The notes beneath the pieces are model-generated. The model did not search any database and was not told where the DNA came from. It was given only the letters and a program-made list of their open reading frames with translations. 64,000 nucleotides of DNA from Tolypothrix sp. PCC 7910 (GTDB lineage: Bacteria; Cyanobacteriota; Cyanobacteriia; Cyanobacteriales; Nostocaceae): contig NZ_CP050440.1 in the NCBI RefSeq assembly GCF_011769525.1, positions 7,612,001-7,676,000 of the forward strand, read 5' to 3'. Shown piece after piece: positions 34,548 to 44,766 of the stretch. Positions within the stretch are counted from its first letter, which is position 1, and each line of letters opens with the position of its first letter. The position numbers were made by a program, and so were the translations under genes.

Positions 34548-35743
34548 TTAAAAGTCAATGGCAACTCTAATTGTTTATACATTTCCTGTCTGTAATCTCG
34601 TTCTTCAGCTACTAAGAAATCAATAATGCTGTGAGCTAATGCTTTTGATGCTAAGTATGGAACACCATTACCAATAGTTTTAAACATATTGGTGAGCGAC
34701 ATATTGGCAGGAAGTACAAAATTTTTTGGTAAAGATTGTATAGCTAAAGCTTCTGCGACAGAGAGCCGACGAATTTTATAAGGATGCAAATGTACTTCAT
34801 TATTTCCATAGCAGGCTGTCGGTGAGTAACGCCACCTATGAAGACGTTTAAAAGATTTTTTAGAATCATCGCCTTCATCAATAGAAGCGAATTTTATAAT
34901 ACCAGATCTAGGTTGAAAATAGTGTTCAGCATTAGGATGATACAACACATTATTTTTTATAAACCAGTGTTCAACTGTTAACTCTTGAGGAATACCATAA
35001 GGACATGGCAATATAGAATTTTCCTTAAAAGGTTCACGCTTATGCCAAGGATAAGCAAAAACTTTATTTTGCGGATATAAAATATATTTTTCCCAATTAA
35101 AAATACTCTCAGCAAGCTTATCATTAATATTAATTTTTATTCCTAAATCATTAAGCAAGCTATGGTGAAAGCCAATTAGAATTATTCTTTCTCTATCTTG
35201 AGGTACACCATATTCAATAGCGTTAATTAATTTTTCTGTTAATATATATCCAGCTTGCTGTAGCTGTTGCTTAAGAAATTCAAAAAATAAACGGTGTTTT
35301 GCCGTTTTCCATAAACCTTTAACATTCTCAAATAAAAAGAAATCTGGTAGATTTCGACAAATTAATTCAATATAGGTAGCCGATAGCTTCCCATTATCAC
35401 CTAAATGACCCCTATTTTTTCCTCCAACAGAAAAATCAGGACAAGGAGGGCCACCAATAAAGCCAACTATATCGTTATATTTGCGGCAATCTCGAACTAA
35501 TTCCCATAAGCGTTGTGCTTGTAAACCTTCGAGAAATTTACTTACGTCTCCTTCTTCTCCTTCATGATATCCATACTCTGGGATTTCTAGTTTGAGAATC
35601 TCTCGTGAATAGCGGTATGCTGCCATAAATGGAGCAAAAATCTCATTGACATAAACAATTTTAAAACCGCTATTTTCAAAGCCTAAATCTAGAAAACCTG
35701 AACCAGAAAAAAAAGAAAAAATAGAAGGACGGATATTATTCAT
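34544..35743 (-). CDS. DNA (cytosine-5) methyltransferase
   Basis: A 399-residue m5C methyltransferase with motifs in order: I FSFFSGSGFLDLGFENSGF, IV GGPPCPDFSVGG with the catalytic cysteine, VI FLFENVKGLW, VIII QDRERIILIGF, IX RRLSVAEALAIQSLP and X TIGNGVPYLAS. The target-recognition region lies between VIII and IX (about residues 210-310). It should protect the site cut by the adjacent nuclease. Its stop codon overlaps that of the nuclease by two bases (34544-34546 against 34545-34547). Confidence 0.95.
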   Translation of the reverse strand: MNNIRPSIFSFFSGSGFLDLGFENSGFKIVYVNEIFAPFMAAYRYSREILKLEIPEYGYHEGEEGDVSKFLEGLQAQRLWELVRDCRKYNDIVGFIGGPPCPDFSVGGKNRGHLGDNGKLSATYIELICRNLPDFFLFENVKGLWKTAKHRLFFEFLKQQLQQAGYILTEKLINAIEYGVPQDRERIILIGFHHSLLNDLGIKININDKLAESIFNWEKYILYPQNKVFAYPWHKREPFKENSILPCPYGIPQELTVEHWFIKNNVLYHPNAEHYFQPRSGIIKFASIDEGDDSKKSFKRLHRWRYSPTACYGNNEVHLHPYKIRRLSVAEALAIQSLPKNFVLPANMSLTNMFKTIGNGVPYLASKALAHSIIDFLVAEERDYRQEMYKQLELPLTFN

Positions 35744-36130
35744 TGAACATTTATATACTTACAGTTAGCGCATTAACAAATTTTAAGGCACTTTAATAAC
35801 TTAAAATACAAATGTTTATTTTAAATTGAAAATTTATAAATTCTAGCTATTTTCAATTTGTAATCGCTGTCTTGTCTAAAGATAACCTCCCAAAAGCTCC
35901 TGTTAGAACTTTAGTCATCAGGTTAACTTAGAACAATAAAGAAATTGCATTATAATTTAATTTAAAATCATAAAAATTATACTTTCCTTCCTCATACTGA
36001 AAATTAAGGTTTGCTATAATTAGTGCAAAAAATATTAGTTTTGCTCCTTATAAAGCGGAAATTTTAAAACTTCATTTCGCAGGAATTATAGTGATTAGCA
36101 TAGTTTTTCATTGAACTAATTTTTAGCTTG
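35744..36130. other. AT-rich spacer upstream of the methyltransferase
   Basis: About 390 nt, very AT-rich, without a gene. The leftward methyltransferase promoter should lie at its left end. No control-protein (C box) type repeat or C-protein gene is evident. Confidence 0.4.
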
Positions 36131-36163
36131 ACGCAAAGACGCTAAAAATCAGCGCCTTTGCGT
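36131..36163 (-). terminator. long hairpin after the GTPase gene
   Basis: ACGCAAAGACGCT (36131-36143) and AGCGCCTTTGCGT (36151-36163) pair with one mismatch over 13 positions, 5 nt past the GTPase stop. A related half (TTTGCGTCTTTGCGTG) occurs at about 28422-28437, so it is also a dispersed element. It is probably the transcript end of the GTPase gene, although the T run is weak. Confidence 0.55.
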
Positions 36164-36167
36164 GAAA

Positions 36168-37607
36168 TTATCCTACAGCCTTCTCAACAGCAACTTCTGG
36201 TAATAAACGCTTGACACCTTGTTTCACAAAACCTTGCAGAAAAGCCATCTGCTGATTTTGCTGGAAGACATTTTGTAAGGTTTGCCGCAACTTCTCCAAA
36301 TTCAAGTTATTGCCAGAATCTAGGGCTATTTCCTGTTGTTGGAAATACTCTATTAAACTTAAGCCAGCAACTCTGGTGAGATAAGCTGCACTTACTCCCT
36401 GTACCACGCCACCAGCGACAAAGGTGACGGCGTTACTTTTGAGAACAGTACTCACAGCTTTAGTAGAAAGTTCAACTAAACCCAGCTTCAGCATTAAACT
36501 TCCCATTGTTCCAGCGACAGTTTGCGCCTGTTCTAAGGAAAATTTCTGCTGATAGATATTACCCAAATCCATGACCATTTGGGCATTAATAGCCGCAGTT
36601 GCTAAAACATCGAGTGCGGGGACTGGGTTAGCAAAAGCTGCAGCTGCAGCTATCCATTGATATTGTTCGATAGCTGGAGTAGCGCGATCGCGTCTGATAT
36701 TATTTAGCCAAGTTTTTGCCTCGGCTTTCAGTAAGTTAGCTGTTCTAATAGTTGTTGTCCAGACTAACTTTTGTGCTTGCTGGGCTAAAATCTCTCCTAG
36801 TTGCTGTGTCAAAGACTGGATATCTGCTGCTGGTTGTTCTAACCATTCTTGTACAGCACCGTCAGCCTCATGTTTTCGGACTTTGATGGGAATGGGAGAG
36901 GCGGCTGTTGCAACTAAATTGCCTTGTGTCCGTTGTTTCAGTGACAGCAAGATGCTGGCGCGTTCATCGGGCAAATACTGGTCTTGCTTATTGAAAATCA
37001 GTATTATAGGCTGATTTGCTGCTTTTAGCTGCTGTAAAGTTTGAAATTCTGAATCTGTCAAATCACCGTTAGTCAGGAACAGGACAAAATCAGATGTTGC
37101 GACTTCTGCCAAAACATCTGTATCTGATTTGTTACCAGCTTGAATAAATAAAGGTGCTGTCTCTTGGAAGCTGACTTTTTGCTTGATTTGGGCTTGCCAG
37201 CTAGATTTTAAAACTTCAATTAAGGTAGTTTTACCGACAGATTTCCCACCAGTAACAGCTAGTTTAAGTTCTTGCCTATCTAAATCTAAGAGTAATTGGT
37301 TAACTTGTGTTCGTAAGTTCCCTAAGGCTGGATGTTGTTCTGATTCTTGTGCTAGTTGGTTAATTACGGCTTCTGCTTTAGCGATCGCATTTTCTGCATC
37401 TGCTCGTTCTACAAGCATGATATTTAGCTGCTCTACACTAGCTTTCGGGCGATTTTGCTGCAATAACCACAAACCACCACCGACTGCCAAAGCACTCAGT
37501 AAACCAAATTCCCCCACCTGCACTATGGAATCTTGCCAACTGTCTAACATCCACAGAGAAAACGACAGTCCCAATCCTCCTACTAAAATTGGTCGTTGCA
37601 ACTTCAC
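36168..37607 (-). CDS. GTP-binding protein, DUF697-type
   Basis: A 479-residue protein. Two hydrophobic segments near the N-terminus (LVGGLGLSFSLWML and LLSALAVGGGLWLL) suggest a membrane anchor. A GTPase domain has Walker A GGKSVGKTTL (about residue 122) and the NKQD guanine motif in LIFNKQDQYLP. The C-terminal third (PALDVLATAAINAQMVMDLG, then GVVQGVSAAYLTRVAG) is the hydrophobic DUF697 region. Relatives are membrane-associated GTPases of unknown task in cyanobacteria. It lies downstream of the initiator tRNA, on the same strand. Confidence 0.82.
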   Translation of the reverse strand: MKLQRPILVGGLGLSFSLWMLDSWQDSIVQVGEFGLLSALAVGGGLWLLQQNRPKASVEQLNIMLVERADAENAIAKAEAVINQLAQESEQHPALGNLRTQVNQLLLDLDRQELKLAVTGGKSVGKTTLIEVLKSSWQAQIKQKVSFQETAPLFIQAGNKSDTDVLAEVATSDFVLFLTNGDLTDSEFQTLQQLKAANQPIILIFNKQDQYLPDERASILLSLKQRTQGNLVATAASPIPIKVRKHEADGAVQEWLEQPAADIQSLTQQLGEILAQQAQKLVWTTTIRTANLLKAEAKTWLNNIRRDRATPAIEQYQWIAAAAAFANPVPALDVLATAAINAQMVMDLGNIYQQKFSLEQAQTVAGTMGSLMLKLGLVELSTKAVSTVLKSNAVTFVAGGVVQGVSAAYLTRVAGLSLIEYFQQQEIALDSGNNLNLEKLRQTLQNVFQQNQQMAFLQGFVKQGVKRLLPEVAVEKAVG

Positions 37608-37713
37608 AACTATGACTCTCCGCGCTTTTTGGATGGCTTACTCAAGAATAGATCAAAATAAAACAAATCCCTGCAATCTTAACTGATTGTAGGGATTTGT
37701 TTTTACTTCTATT

Positions 37714-37790
<77 letters not shown>

Positions 37791-37837
37791 TCGTTTGCTT
37801 ACTTTTCTAGTATAAACCCAAGTTATAAATTTGGCAA

Positions 37838-38791
37838 CTATAAAAGCGATAATTCTCCAACAACTTCTAAACGCTTGTATTTTCCCAAAATCATAAACTT
37901 TTCAGCTAGGCTTTCAGCAACGCTGGGTGTAATCCAGCCCATTTGTTGAAGTAAATGAATCGCAACTGCGTATTTTGCTCGCTTTGACCCATCCATAACT
38001 TTAATTGCCAATCCCATGCCTTCCCCTAACCTACCGATGCACTGTACTCCTTCGGCACCAGCTTTGCTTACCAATTCTCCAGGGGTTAAGCGCATGAGTT
38101 CCGTATCAAATTCACCATCGCCAGCTACCATTGTGGGATGATGAGTCATTGCCCGGACAATGCGCTCCATATCCAAAGTTTTACCAGAGGCTAGCAGGGC
38201 GTACAGAGAACCCATCTGACCCAGTTGCATCAAATAAGTAGGTGCCCCACAGTCATCATGAACACCGATAAATTCTTCAGATGGCATTCGCAGCAATTCT
38301 GCTACCTTGCTGAGAATTAACTGTTGGACTGGGTGTTTGCGTTCTAAGTAGTTATTTAAAGGCCAATGTCGTTGTTGACAAACGGCTAGCATTCCCGCAT
38401 GTTTACCAGAGCAATTGTATTCTAGAGGACTCCGCTTACCTTCGGGTATCGGGCATTGGAGTGCGCTGGGGTCAAGATCGGCCCGCCAAAGAATGTTAAA
38501 TACCTGTCTTACTTGCTCTATGCTACCTTTGTGGGAGCTAGTGATAATCGCTAAGTCGCGATCGCTAAGATCGTAGCGTTCTAGTGTACCAGTTGATGTG
38601 ATAGCGAGTGCCTGAAAGGGTTTGAGTGCTGAACGCACAAATGCAGCCGTTTCCGCATTACCGGCTACGGATAAAACCCGCCCCCGTTCGTCGCATACAA
38701 CAGCCTGGACTATATGCCTCGATTCGATAATTCCTTCCCGTAGCAACCTCACTTCTAAGGCTGCGGCTTGAGTTCGTTTTCCCATTGTCAT
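37838..38791 (-). CDS. asparaginase (AnsA/Rhizobium type)
   Basis: A 317-residue protein of the L-asparaginase group typified by Rhizobium etli AnsA. Conserved segments are REGIIESRHIVQAVV, FVRSALKPFQALAI with the Ser/Lys pair, ITSSHKGSIEQV, YNCSGKHAGMLAVC and HDDCGAPTYLM with a conserved Cys/Asp set. It hydrolyses asparagine to aspartate and ammonia. This family differs from the bacterial type I/II asparaginases. It follows the CGLD27 gene by 78 nt on the same strand. Confidence 0.88.
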   Translation of the reverse strand: MTMGKRTQAAALEVRLLREGIIESRHIVQAVVCDERGRVLSVAGNAETAAFVRSALKPFQALAITSTGTLERYDLSDRDLAIITSSHKGSIEQVRQVFNILWRADLDPSALQCPIPEGKRSPLEYNCSGKHAGMLAVCQQRHWPLNNYLERKHPVQQLILSKVAELLRMPSEEFIGVHDDCGAPTYLMQLGQMGSLYALLASGKTLDMERIVRAMTHHPTMVAGDGEFDTELMRLTPGELVSKAGAEGVQCIGRLGEGMGLAIKVMDGSKRAKYAVAIHLLQQMGWITPSVAESLAEKFMILGKYKRLEVVGELSLL

Positions 38792-38869
38792 GGGTTAAAA
38801 TCTATCACTTTTTTGTTATTTTTTTATTATTTGTTTATTTTAGTCAATTGCCTGCTGCCAAATGACTAT

Positions 38870-39370
38870 TTATAACAAATGCCAAACTATACTACCAGCA
38901 ACAAACATTCCTGCCAAGCTAGCAAAGGTAAGTTGCAAGCGGCGGAGAATGGGTTTGATTTCGTATGTGGCAATTAAGCGATCGCGATTTAATACTTCCT
39001 CTGGTTTGCTCCAAGTTTGACCGTCATACCACCCAGATTCTTCATAAAATACTGTCGGGCTGAACAGGCGATCGCTGACGTAATACCAACCCAAGTACAA
39101 ACGTACTAACAAGAGGATTACGCCGATACTTGCTCCTGCAGCGCCACAAAGAATAAATTGGGCAAGGTGCTTATGTGGGGGAAAACTAGCTGCTGCAACT
39201 GGCCCAGCTACCACCCACGATAAACTCCAAATCCACAGCATTTTTTTTATATGCTCACGCCAATTTAAGGCACAATCACGAAATAACCAAGATGTTTTTA
39301 ATTCTTCGTACTCGTTGAGTGGTTGTTGTTCTGTTGGAACTGGGCAATTGGAAACCGAGGATTTGATCAT
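38870..39370 (-). CDS. CGLD27-like (DUF1230) membrane protein
   Basis: A 166-residue protein with three to four hydrophobic segments (LWIWSLSWVVAGPVAAASF, LCGAAGASIGVILLLVRLYL, and a C-terminal helix ending VAGSIVWHLL). The segment YLGWYYVSDRLFSPTVFYEESGWYDGQ is the CGLD27/DUF1230 signature, conserved in cyanobacteria, algae and plants. Its molecular function is not established. It overlaps rsfS by 4 nt (ATGA), so the pair is translationally coupled. Confidence 0.9.
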   Translation of the reverse strand: MIKSSVSNCPVPTEQQPLNEYEELKTSWLFRDCALNWREHIKKMLWIWSLSWVVAGPVAAASFPPHKHLAQFILCGAAGASIGVILLLVRLYLGWYYVSDRLFSPTVFYEESGWYDGQTWSKPEEVLNRDRLIATYEIKPILRRLQLTFASLAGMFVAGSIVWHLL

Positions 39371-39828
39371 TTTGGCTTACCCCCACCGTCATCGGTTGTT
39401 GGCAGTTCTAAACGTTCAGCATGAGACCAGAACGCTTCTAAATTATAAAACTCCCGCTCCCTAGGCATCATGATGTGAACTATCACTTCGCCATAATCTT
39501 GCAATACCCAGCTTCCTTCTGTTTTACCTGCTGTCCGCAAGGGATTGCGTTGCAGTTCTGTTGATACTTTGTCTTCAATGGCTTCTGCGATCGCTCTGAC
39601 TTGGACTCTTGAATAGCCAGTCATTACCACAAAATAATCTGCCAGGTAAGATACATCTGCTACCCTGAGCAGTAAAATATCACCTGCTTTGCGGTCTGAT
39701 GCTGCTTCGGCAACAGCTATTGCTAATTTTCTGCTTCCTTCATCGCTGGGGTCTTGTGGACTAGCGATCGCAGTTTTACTTAAAGATACAGATTGTGTTG
39801 GAAATTCTCCTTGGAAATAATCAGACAT
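39367..39828 (-). CDS. rsfS: ribosome silencing factor RsfS
   Basis: A 153-residue RsfS/Iojap protein. The core (DILLLRVADVSYLADYFVVM, then GYSRVQVRAIAEAIEDKV and WVLQDYGEVIVHIM) is diagnostic, and REREFYNLEAFW follows. RsfS binds L14 on the large subunit and blocks subunit joining under starvation; L14 is encoded at 7367-7735. An N-terminal ~30-residue extension precedes the core. First gene of the rsfS-CGLD27-asparaginase-tRNA unit. Confidence 0.95.
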   Translation of the reverse strand: MSDYFQGEFPTQSVSLSKTAIASPQDPSDEGSRKLAIAVAEAASDRKAGDILLLRVADVSYLADYFVVMTGYSRVQVRAIAEAIEDKVSTELQRNPLRTAGKTEGSWVLQDYGEVIVHIMMPREREFYNLEAFWSHAERLELPTTDDGGGKPK

Positions 39829-40475
39829 TCAACCTCAGGTGCTTTAGCCCTTTTGTTACATTTTTTCACAATTACACACAACTCATCAATTATGAGTTGT
39901 AACTATGTAAATTGTTTTTTTTGCATACTAACAAAAAAAAGGCTGTTTGGATTTGGTAATCAGCAATCAAGGGTACCATGCTATTTGAGCTAATGTAGCT
40001 ATTTATATTTTGCATTGGTTGCTTTATGACAATTTTTATAGTATTATTAGCAGCTTTGAGGAATTAACTAAACCCTGATTTCTGCATCTTGGCGTAGTAC
40101 CCACTTGAGTTTATTGTAATTTTGCAAAGTATCAGGCTAGTAGCCCAAGGCGTAAGTAAAAAATCGTTTTGAAAAATTGTGATGCTTTTGGTAAGAAGCT
40201 GCTCTCCTAAGCAGAAAATTGCTAAACAGCATTTCTGCATGCAGCACACAGAGCAATAATTGCAGGGAATAATATAGTTTTAAAGTAACCTAGGATATAT
40301 TTTATAATCTTCCTAGAGTCAGAAATTATGTATTTAATCTGAATATTGATGAATATTACAGTTTACCTACAAGTGCTATGCAGAACAAAAATTACAACAT
40401 AGCGACTAATAAGCTGGTATATGACTCGTATAATTAATTATCTGAAATATTTTACATGATTAAAATATTAAAATA
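39829..40475. other. spacer between rsfS and the WcaI-like gene
   Basis: About 650 nt of AT-rich sequence. Short open frames exist on both strands (about 60-66 codons), but none has convincing coding character or a ribosome binding site. No tRNA or repeat array was seen. The leftward rsfS promoter must be near its left end. Confidence 0.4.
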
Positions 40476-40503
40476 CCCCTGCCTACAGATGCTAAGACAG
40501 GGG
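40476..40503 (-). terminator. intrinsic terminator of the WcaI-like gene
   Basis: CCCCTG (40476-40481) and CAGGGG (40498-40503) pair, with extra pairing inside. Read on the minus strand the stem is followed by GTATTTTAATATTTT. It lies 17 nt after the stop of the glycosyltransferase gene. Confidence 0.75.
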
Positions 40504-40520
40504 ATAATTAAGTTGAAGTA

Positions 40521-41792
40521 TTAGACTTCTTGGTTTGAGATATTTGTGCTGGAAATTATTGCCTCGTCTGCTTCCAGTGCATAACATAAGCTCTCGTAGT
40601 TATTTAAAGCTTGCTCAAAGCTATATTGCTCAACAGCATATTGACGACTTTTATAACCGAGATTTTTGACTTTCTCTGGATTTTGGTATAAGTCTAGAAT
40701 CGCATTTGCTAAAGCTTTAGCATCTTCTGGAGGAACTACACATCCGCCACCACTTTGTCTAACAGCTCTTGCTGCTGTACCATTTTCTGGGACAGAGGCA
40801 ATCAATGCTCGACCACTAGCAAGTAGCACTTGTATTTTGGAAGGCATATTGAAGGATATAACATTTTTCTTTTGCACGACCAAACCAACATCCGCGGCTG
40901 CTAACATTTGTGGCAAATGTTCACGAGGTTGAAAAGGCAGTAACAAAACGTTATCAGCACCATAATTGAGACAGTCTTGTTGAAGTCTCTGCAATCCTTT
41001 AGCCTCTCCAACAATCGTAAACACAATATCTGGAATATGGCGTAACATGGCAGCAGCTTTAACAACTGTTTCTAAGCCCTGGGTCAGAGCAATATTACCA
41101 GAATATAAAACTACAAATTTATCTTTTAGGTTGTGTGTTTCTCGAAATGGGTTATTTTCTCTAGATAAAGGGCGAATGAAATTCACATCAACCCAATTGG
41201 GAATTTGCACAATTTTGTCAGATGGTACACCCTTCTTGAGCAAATTTTCCACAAAACCATCAGCAATAACGCTGATTTTAGTCGCGCTATGATATGCAAA
41301 CTTCTCTAATTGTGTAAATACCTTGATCAGAAATTTGTTTTTTAGTAGCCCTACATGAATAGCTGCTTCCGGTAAGATATCTTGAAGGTTTAAAACTATA
41401 GGACAAGCACGCAACCATCCTACAAGAGCAGCTGGCAAACATACAGGCAATGAAGGCGAAGTAGAAATAATCACATCTGGTCGCCAGCCCATCATTGCAG
41501 GCAGAAAACTAGTGACTACAAAACTAGCATCTAACAATATCCGATCTAGCAAGTTTGGTTGTGGACGAATCCAAACATAACTGCGTTGAATTTGAACTCC
41601 ATTTTTAGATTCTGTTAAATAGAATTTACCGCGATATCCTGAGTAAATTTGACGTTCAGGATAGTTGGGCATAGCTGTGACTACACGCACTTCATGTCCC
41701 CGCTTCACAAGCCCCTCGGCTAATTCAGTCATCAAGGGAGCAATACCAATTGGTTCTGGGTAATAGTTGTAGGAGTAAATCAAAATCCGCAT
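40521..41792 (-). CDS. glycosyltransferase family 4, WcaI-like
   Basis: A 423-residue GT-B enzyme. The start MRILIYSYNYYPEPIGIAPL and the following TELAEGLVKRGHEVRVVTAMPNYP are typical of the WcaI group (colanic-acid-type polysaccharide synthesis). LNLQDILPEAAIHVGLL and FVVLYSGNIALTQGLETVV mark the two domains. It should add a sugar to a lipid-linked polysaccharide precursor. The exact product is unknown. It is monocistronic with a strong terminator and a 1 kb upstream spacer. Confidence 0.9.
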   Translation of the reverse strand: MRILIYSYNYYPEPIGIAPLMTELAEGLVKRGHEVRVVTAMPNYPERQIYSGYRGKFYLTESKNGVQIQRSYVWIRPQPNLLDRILLDASFVVTSFLPAMMGWRPDVIISTSPSLPVCLPAALVGWLRACPIVLNLQDILPEAAIHVGLLKNKFLIKVFTQLEKFAYHSATKISVIADGFVENLLKKGVPSDKIVQIPNWVDVNFIRPLSRENNPFRETHNLKDKFVVLYSGNIALTQGLETVVKAAAMLRHIPDIVFTIVGEAKGLQRLQQDCLNYGADNVLLLPFQPREHLPQMLAAADVGLVVQKKNVISFNMPSKIQVLLASGRALIASVPENGTAARAVRQSGGGCVVPPEDAKALANAILDLYQNPEKVKNLGYKSRQYAVEQYSFEQALNNYESLCYALEADEAIISSTNISNQEV

Positions 41793-42818
41793 AACAAATT
41801 AGTCAGAAATATCTGGCTTTGTATTGAAAAACAATATTTTTCCCAAGTTTCCCAAGAATTTTTGATTTTACGTTGCACCCATAACTAATTGTCCTTGCAC
41901 AGCCTTGTTATGTCAGTGACTTTTGCTTGAAGATTAAGTAAATTTTGATATTTCATGCGTAGGCACTACGTAATTTATCAAGAGGCTAGTTGCATCTTGT
42001 GAGATTGTTTTTTAGGGTAAACTTACCTAAGTATAATCTCTATTTCCGTTATGTAATAAAGCTTTAAGCAAGCATCAAAATAACTTTAATAAACCTTATA
42101 TTAATTAGATTACTTCCGATAATTGCTAAAAAAATAATTATCAATATAGCTTGTGTAAATCTAACTATATATATAGTATTTACACCAGTAGTAATCATTG
42201 GAAATACTAGTTCAACAAAAATAGTTATTTTCAGTAAATATATTGTGAATTTTTAGACAAATTATTAAATTATCATCACATCAAATTAGCAATAATATTA
42301 TGGTTAACTGCACCATGCCTAATAGCATTTCACTTTAAAAGTGATACACATAGGCAAGCAGAGGGAGCAGAGGAAGGGATTTGTATTAGTAATTTAGTGA
42401 ATTGATATAAAATATTTACTTGCTCGTTGAAGCGCGATGAATCTATAAAAAAGAGAACAGATAGAGAATTTAGACTTAAACTATGTACAACTGAATATTA
42501 AAAGCAGCTTTTTATCCATAAAATAGATTTGATTCTCAGTATATCGCCTTGAAAGCTAATAAAATATAAATTTATTGTGGTAAATTACTGAATTTTGGAC
42601 TGGATTAATCCCTTTTAGAGGCGAAGCTGTTGTGATAGGACACTATAGCTATAATTTAGGTTGGACAATAGTTATTATTAAAGTTTAAACGAACGTTCTG
42701 GTAGTGCCCACCCTCAACAAATTATTTTCATTAAATTGATGAGTTGGTCATACAGCGATCGCACTGACCACAGCCTAATATTAATTTGGTAATGAATCCG
42801 AGCCTATGGGCTAAAAAG
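41793..42818. other. 1 kb AT-rich non-coding region
   Basis: No frame with gene-like features on either strand. It contains many A/T runs, the small palindrome GAACGTTC near 42690, and a near-palindrome TTAGGGTAAACTTACCTAA near 42013-42031. It should hold the leftward promoter of the WcaI-like gene and the 3' end of the bgtA transcript. A small RNA gene cannot be ruled out. Confidence 0.4.
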
Positions 42819-43559
42819 TTAGAGAATTTGCGATAAGAATTTGCGAGTTCGTTCTTCTTGGGGTTTGTTAAAAAAAGAGTCTGGGGTAGCTGACTCAACG
42901 AGGGAACCGCTATCCATCAAAATTACTCTGTCAGCCACTTCACGCGCAAATCCTACCTCATGGGTAACGACTACCATTGTCATCCCGTCACGGGCAAGAC
43001 TTCGCATTACATCTAACACTTCCCTTACCATCTCTGGATCTAAAGCTGAGGTGGGTTCATCAAATAGCATAATTTTAGGCTGCATCGCTAACGCACGCGC
43101 GATCGCTACCCGTTGTTGCTGTCCCCCAGATAATTGTCCTGGATATTTATGTGCTTGCTCTAAAATTCCTACTCTTTCTAAGAGTTGCATTGCTAATTCT
43201 TCAGCTTTTGCCTTCGTCCACCGACGCACCCAAATTGGTGCCAAGGTGATATTTTGCAACACTGTAAGATGGGGAAATAAATTAAACTGTTGAAAAACCA
43301 TTCCTACTTCTTTACGAATCGCATCAATATTTCGCAAATCATGGCTGAGGGTAATCCCATCTATCATAATTTTGCCTTGTTGGTATTCTTCCAAAGCATT
43401 AAATGTGCGGATAAAAGTAGATTTACCTGAACCTGATGGCCCCATCAATACTACTACTTCACCACGATTTACCGTCAAGCTTACACCTTGGAGGACATGA
43501 AATTGTCCATACCACTTGTGAACATTCTCAGCAATAATTATTGGTTGTTGGTCTAACAT
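42819..43559 (-). CDS. bgtA: amino-acid ABC transporter ATPase BgtA
   Basis: A 246-residue ABC ATPase of the polar amino-acid importer family. Walker A is GPSGSGKST, the signature is [16 protein letters not shown], Walker B is [12 protein letters not shown], and the H-loop is [10 protein letters not shown]. In Anabaena BgtA energises both the basic amino-acid (Bgt) and the N-II (NatFGH) importers; the gene order here, natF-natG-natH-bgtA, is the same as in Anabaena sp. PCC 7120. It is the last gene of the operon. Confidence 0.9.
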   Translation of the reverse strand: MLDQQPIIIAENVHKWYGQFHVLQGVSLTVNRGEVVVLMGPSGSGKSTFIRTFNALEEYQQGKIMIDGITLSHDLRNIDAIRKEVGMVFQQFNLFPHLTVLQNITLAPIWVRRWTKAKAEELAMQLLERVGILEQAHKYPGQLSGGQQQRVAIARALAMQPKIMLFDEPTSALDPEMVREVLDVMRSLARDGMTMVVVTHEVGFAREVADRVILMDSGSLVESATPDSFFNKPQEERTRKFLSQIL

Positions 43560-43614
43560 AAAATTTCACCTTTTAACTCTTATTCTCTGTCTCTGGTAAG
43601 CATTATTTTCTCTT

Positions 43615-44766
43615 CTAACTACTTAACTGCTTTTCTAATTTCCGAGAAGCCAGAGACATTGAGTAACAAAATACCCAGTAAATTAAGCCAATAAACAAAT
43701 AAACTTCTGCATAACGTCCAATGAATTGCGGCTGCGCTAAAATTGAACGGGCAATTCCGGTAAGTTCCACTAATCCCACCAAAGATAACAGTGAAGTATC
43801 TTTAAATAAACCAATAAATTGACCAACAATTGCCGGGATTACTGCACGTAAAGCCTGTGGTAAGACAATCAATATCACGACAAATAGAGAATTAAATCCC
43901 AGTGCTTTAGCCGCTTCAATTTGTCCCCGGGATATAGCCTGAAGTCCGCCGCGCACATTTTCTGCCATGTAAGCTGCGCTGAATAATACTAATCCTGTAA
44001 TTGCTCTAACTACCCTATCTAGACGCAAATCAACTGGCAGAAATAATGGCAGCATTACCTGTGCAAGAAACAAAATTCCTATGAGAGGTAATCCTCTAAT
44101 AATTTCAATGTACAGGATAGAAAACCACTGGACTACAGGTAAACTGCTAGTGCGTCCTAAAGCTAGTAAAACTCCAATAGGGAAAGAAAGTACAATACTA
44201 ACTGCTGCCATCAACAGGGTTAGTAACAAACCATTCCATAAATTTGTAGGTACAGATTGTAAGCCAAAGCCACCACCGATTAACCAAAAAATTATAGGAA
44301 AAGATAAAATCCAGATGAAAGACAGCCAAGGTGCTATTAATTTGGTAAATCTCTTTCCTAACAAAAAACTTATCAATAATAAAACAGCAATTAATAGTAG
44401 ATAACCGCGGGATGTTAAATCTAAAGGGAAAACAATTAATAAAATGCCAATAATTAAACTAAAAATAGCAAGCCCAGACTTGGTTAAATTTCGTTTACTA
44501 GAAAATACTCCCCAAGTTATCGCGCCTAAAGTAGAAGCGATCGCCAGTACAATCCAAACTCGCCAGTACAGAGATTGAGGGAATCTTCCCAGTAAAAATA
44601 AACGTAAATTTACCGTAACTACTGCCCATTGTGCTTGCGTAGTTACCCAAGTTAAGATTCCTTTGGCTACCCAAAATAGAAATATTAAGCAGACGATAGT
44701 TAATAAACTGTTGTACCAAGTACTAAATAGATTTTTACGCAGCCACAATAGTTGAGGGTTTGTCAT
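43615..44766 (-). CDS. natH: amino-acid ABC transporter permease NatH
   Basis: A 383-residue permease of the HisM/AapM type with about eight hydrophobic segments. The C-terminal half carries the binding-protein-dependent transport (EAA) motif AENVRGGLQAISRGQIEAAKALG, which contacts the ATPase. It pairs with NatG to form the N-II channel for acidic and neutral polar amino acids. The start sits inside a TTTGTCA repeat tract shared with the natG 3' end, 27 nt away. Confidence 0.9.
   Translation of the reverse strand: MTNPQLLWLRKNLFSTWYNSLLTIVCLIFLFWVAKGILTWVTTQAQWAVVTVNLRLFLLGRFPQSLYWRVWIVLAIASTLGAITWGVFSSKRNLTKSGLAIFSLIIGILLIVFPLDLTSRGYLLLIAVLLLISFLLGKRFTKLIAPWLSFIWILSFPIIFWLIGGGFGLQSVPTNLWNGLLLTLLMAAVSIVLSFPIGVLLALGRTSSLPVVQWFSILYIEIIRGLPLIGILFLAQVMLPLFLPVDLRLDRVVRAITGLVLFSAAYMAENVRGGLQAISRGQIEAAKALGFNSLFVVILIVLPQALRAVIPAIVGQFIGLFKDTSLLSLVGLVELTGIARSILAQPQFIGRYAEVYLFIGLIYWVFCYSMSLASRKLEKQLSS

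Noticed and set aside
33678-35743. Avoidance of RCCGGY as proof of the restriction specificity
   Set aside because: About six sites were found by eye in the window; CCGG is generally scarce, so the depletion is not specific enough.
39793-40249. Two short frames of 60-66 codons beside rsfS
   Set aside because: Low-complexity translation, no start signals, opposite strands in a spacer; considered accidental.
41793-42818. Possible CRISPR or tandem array in the 1 kb AT-rich spacer
   Set aside because: No regularly spaced direct repeats were found; only A/T runs and small palindromes.
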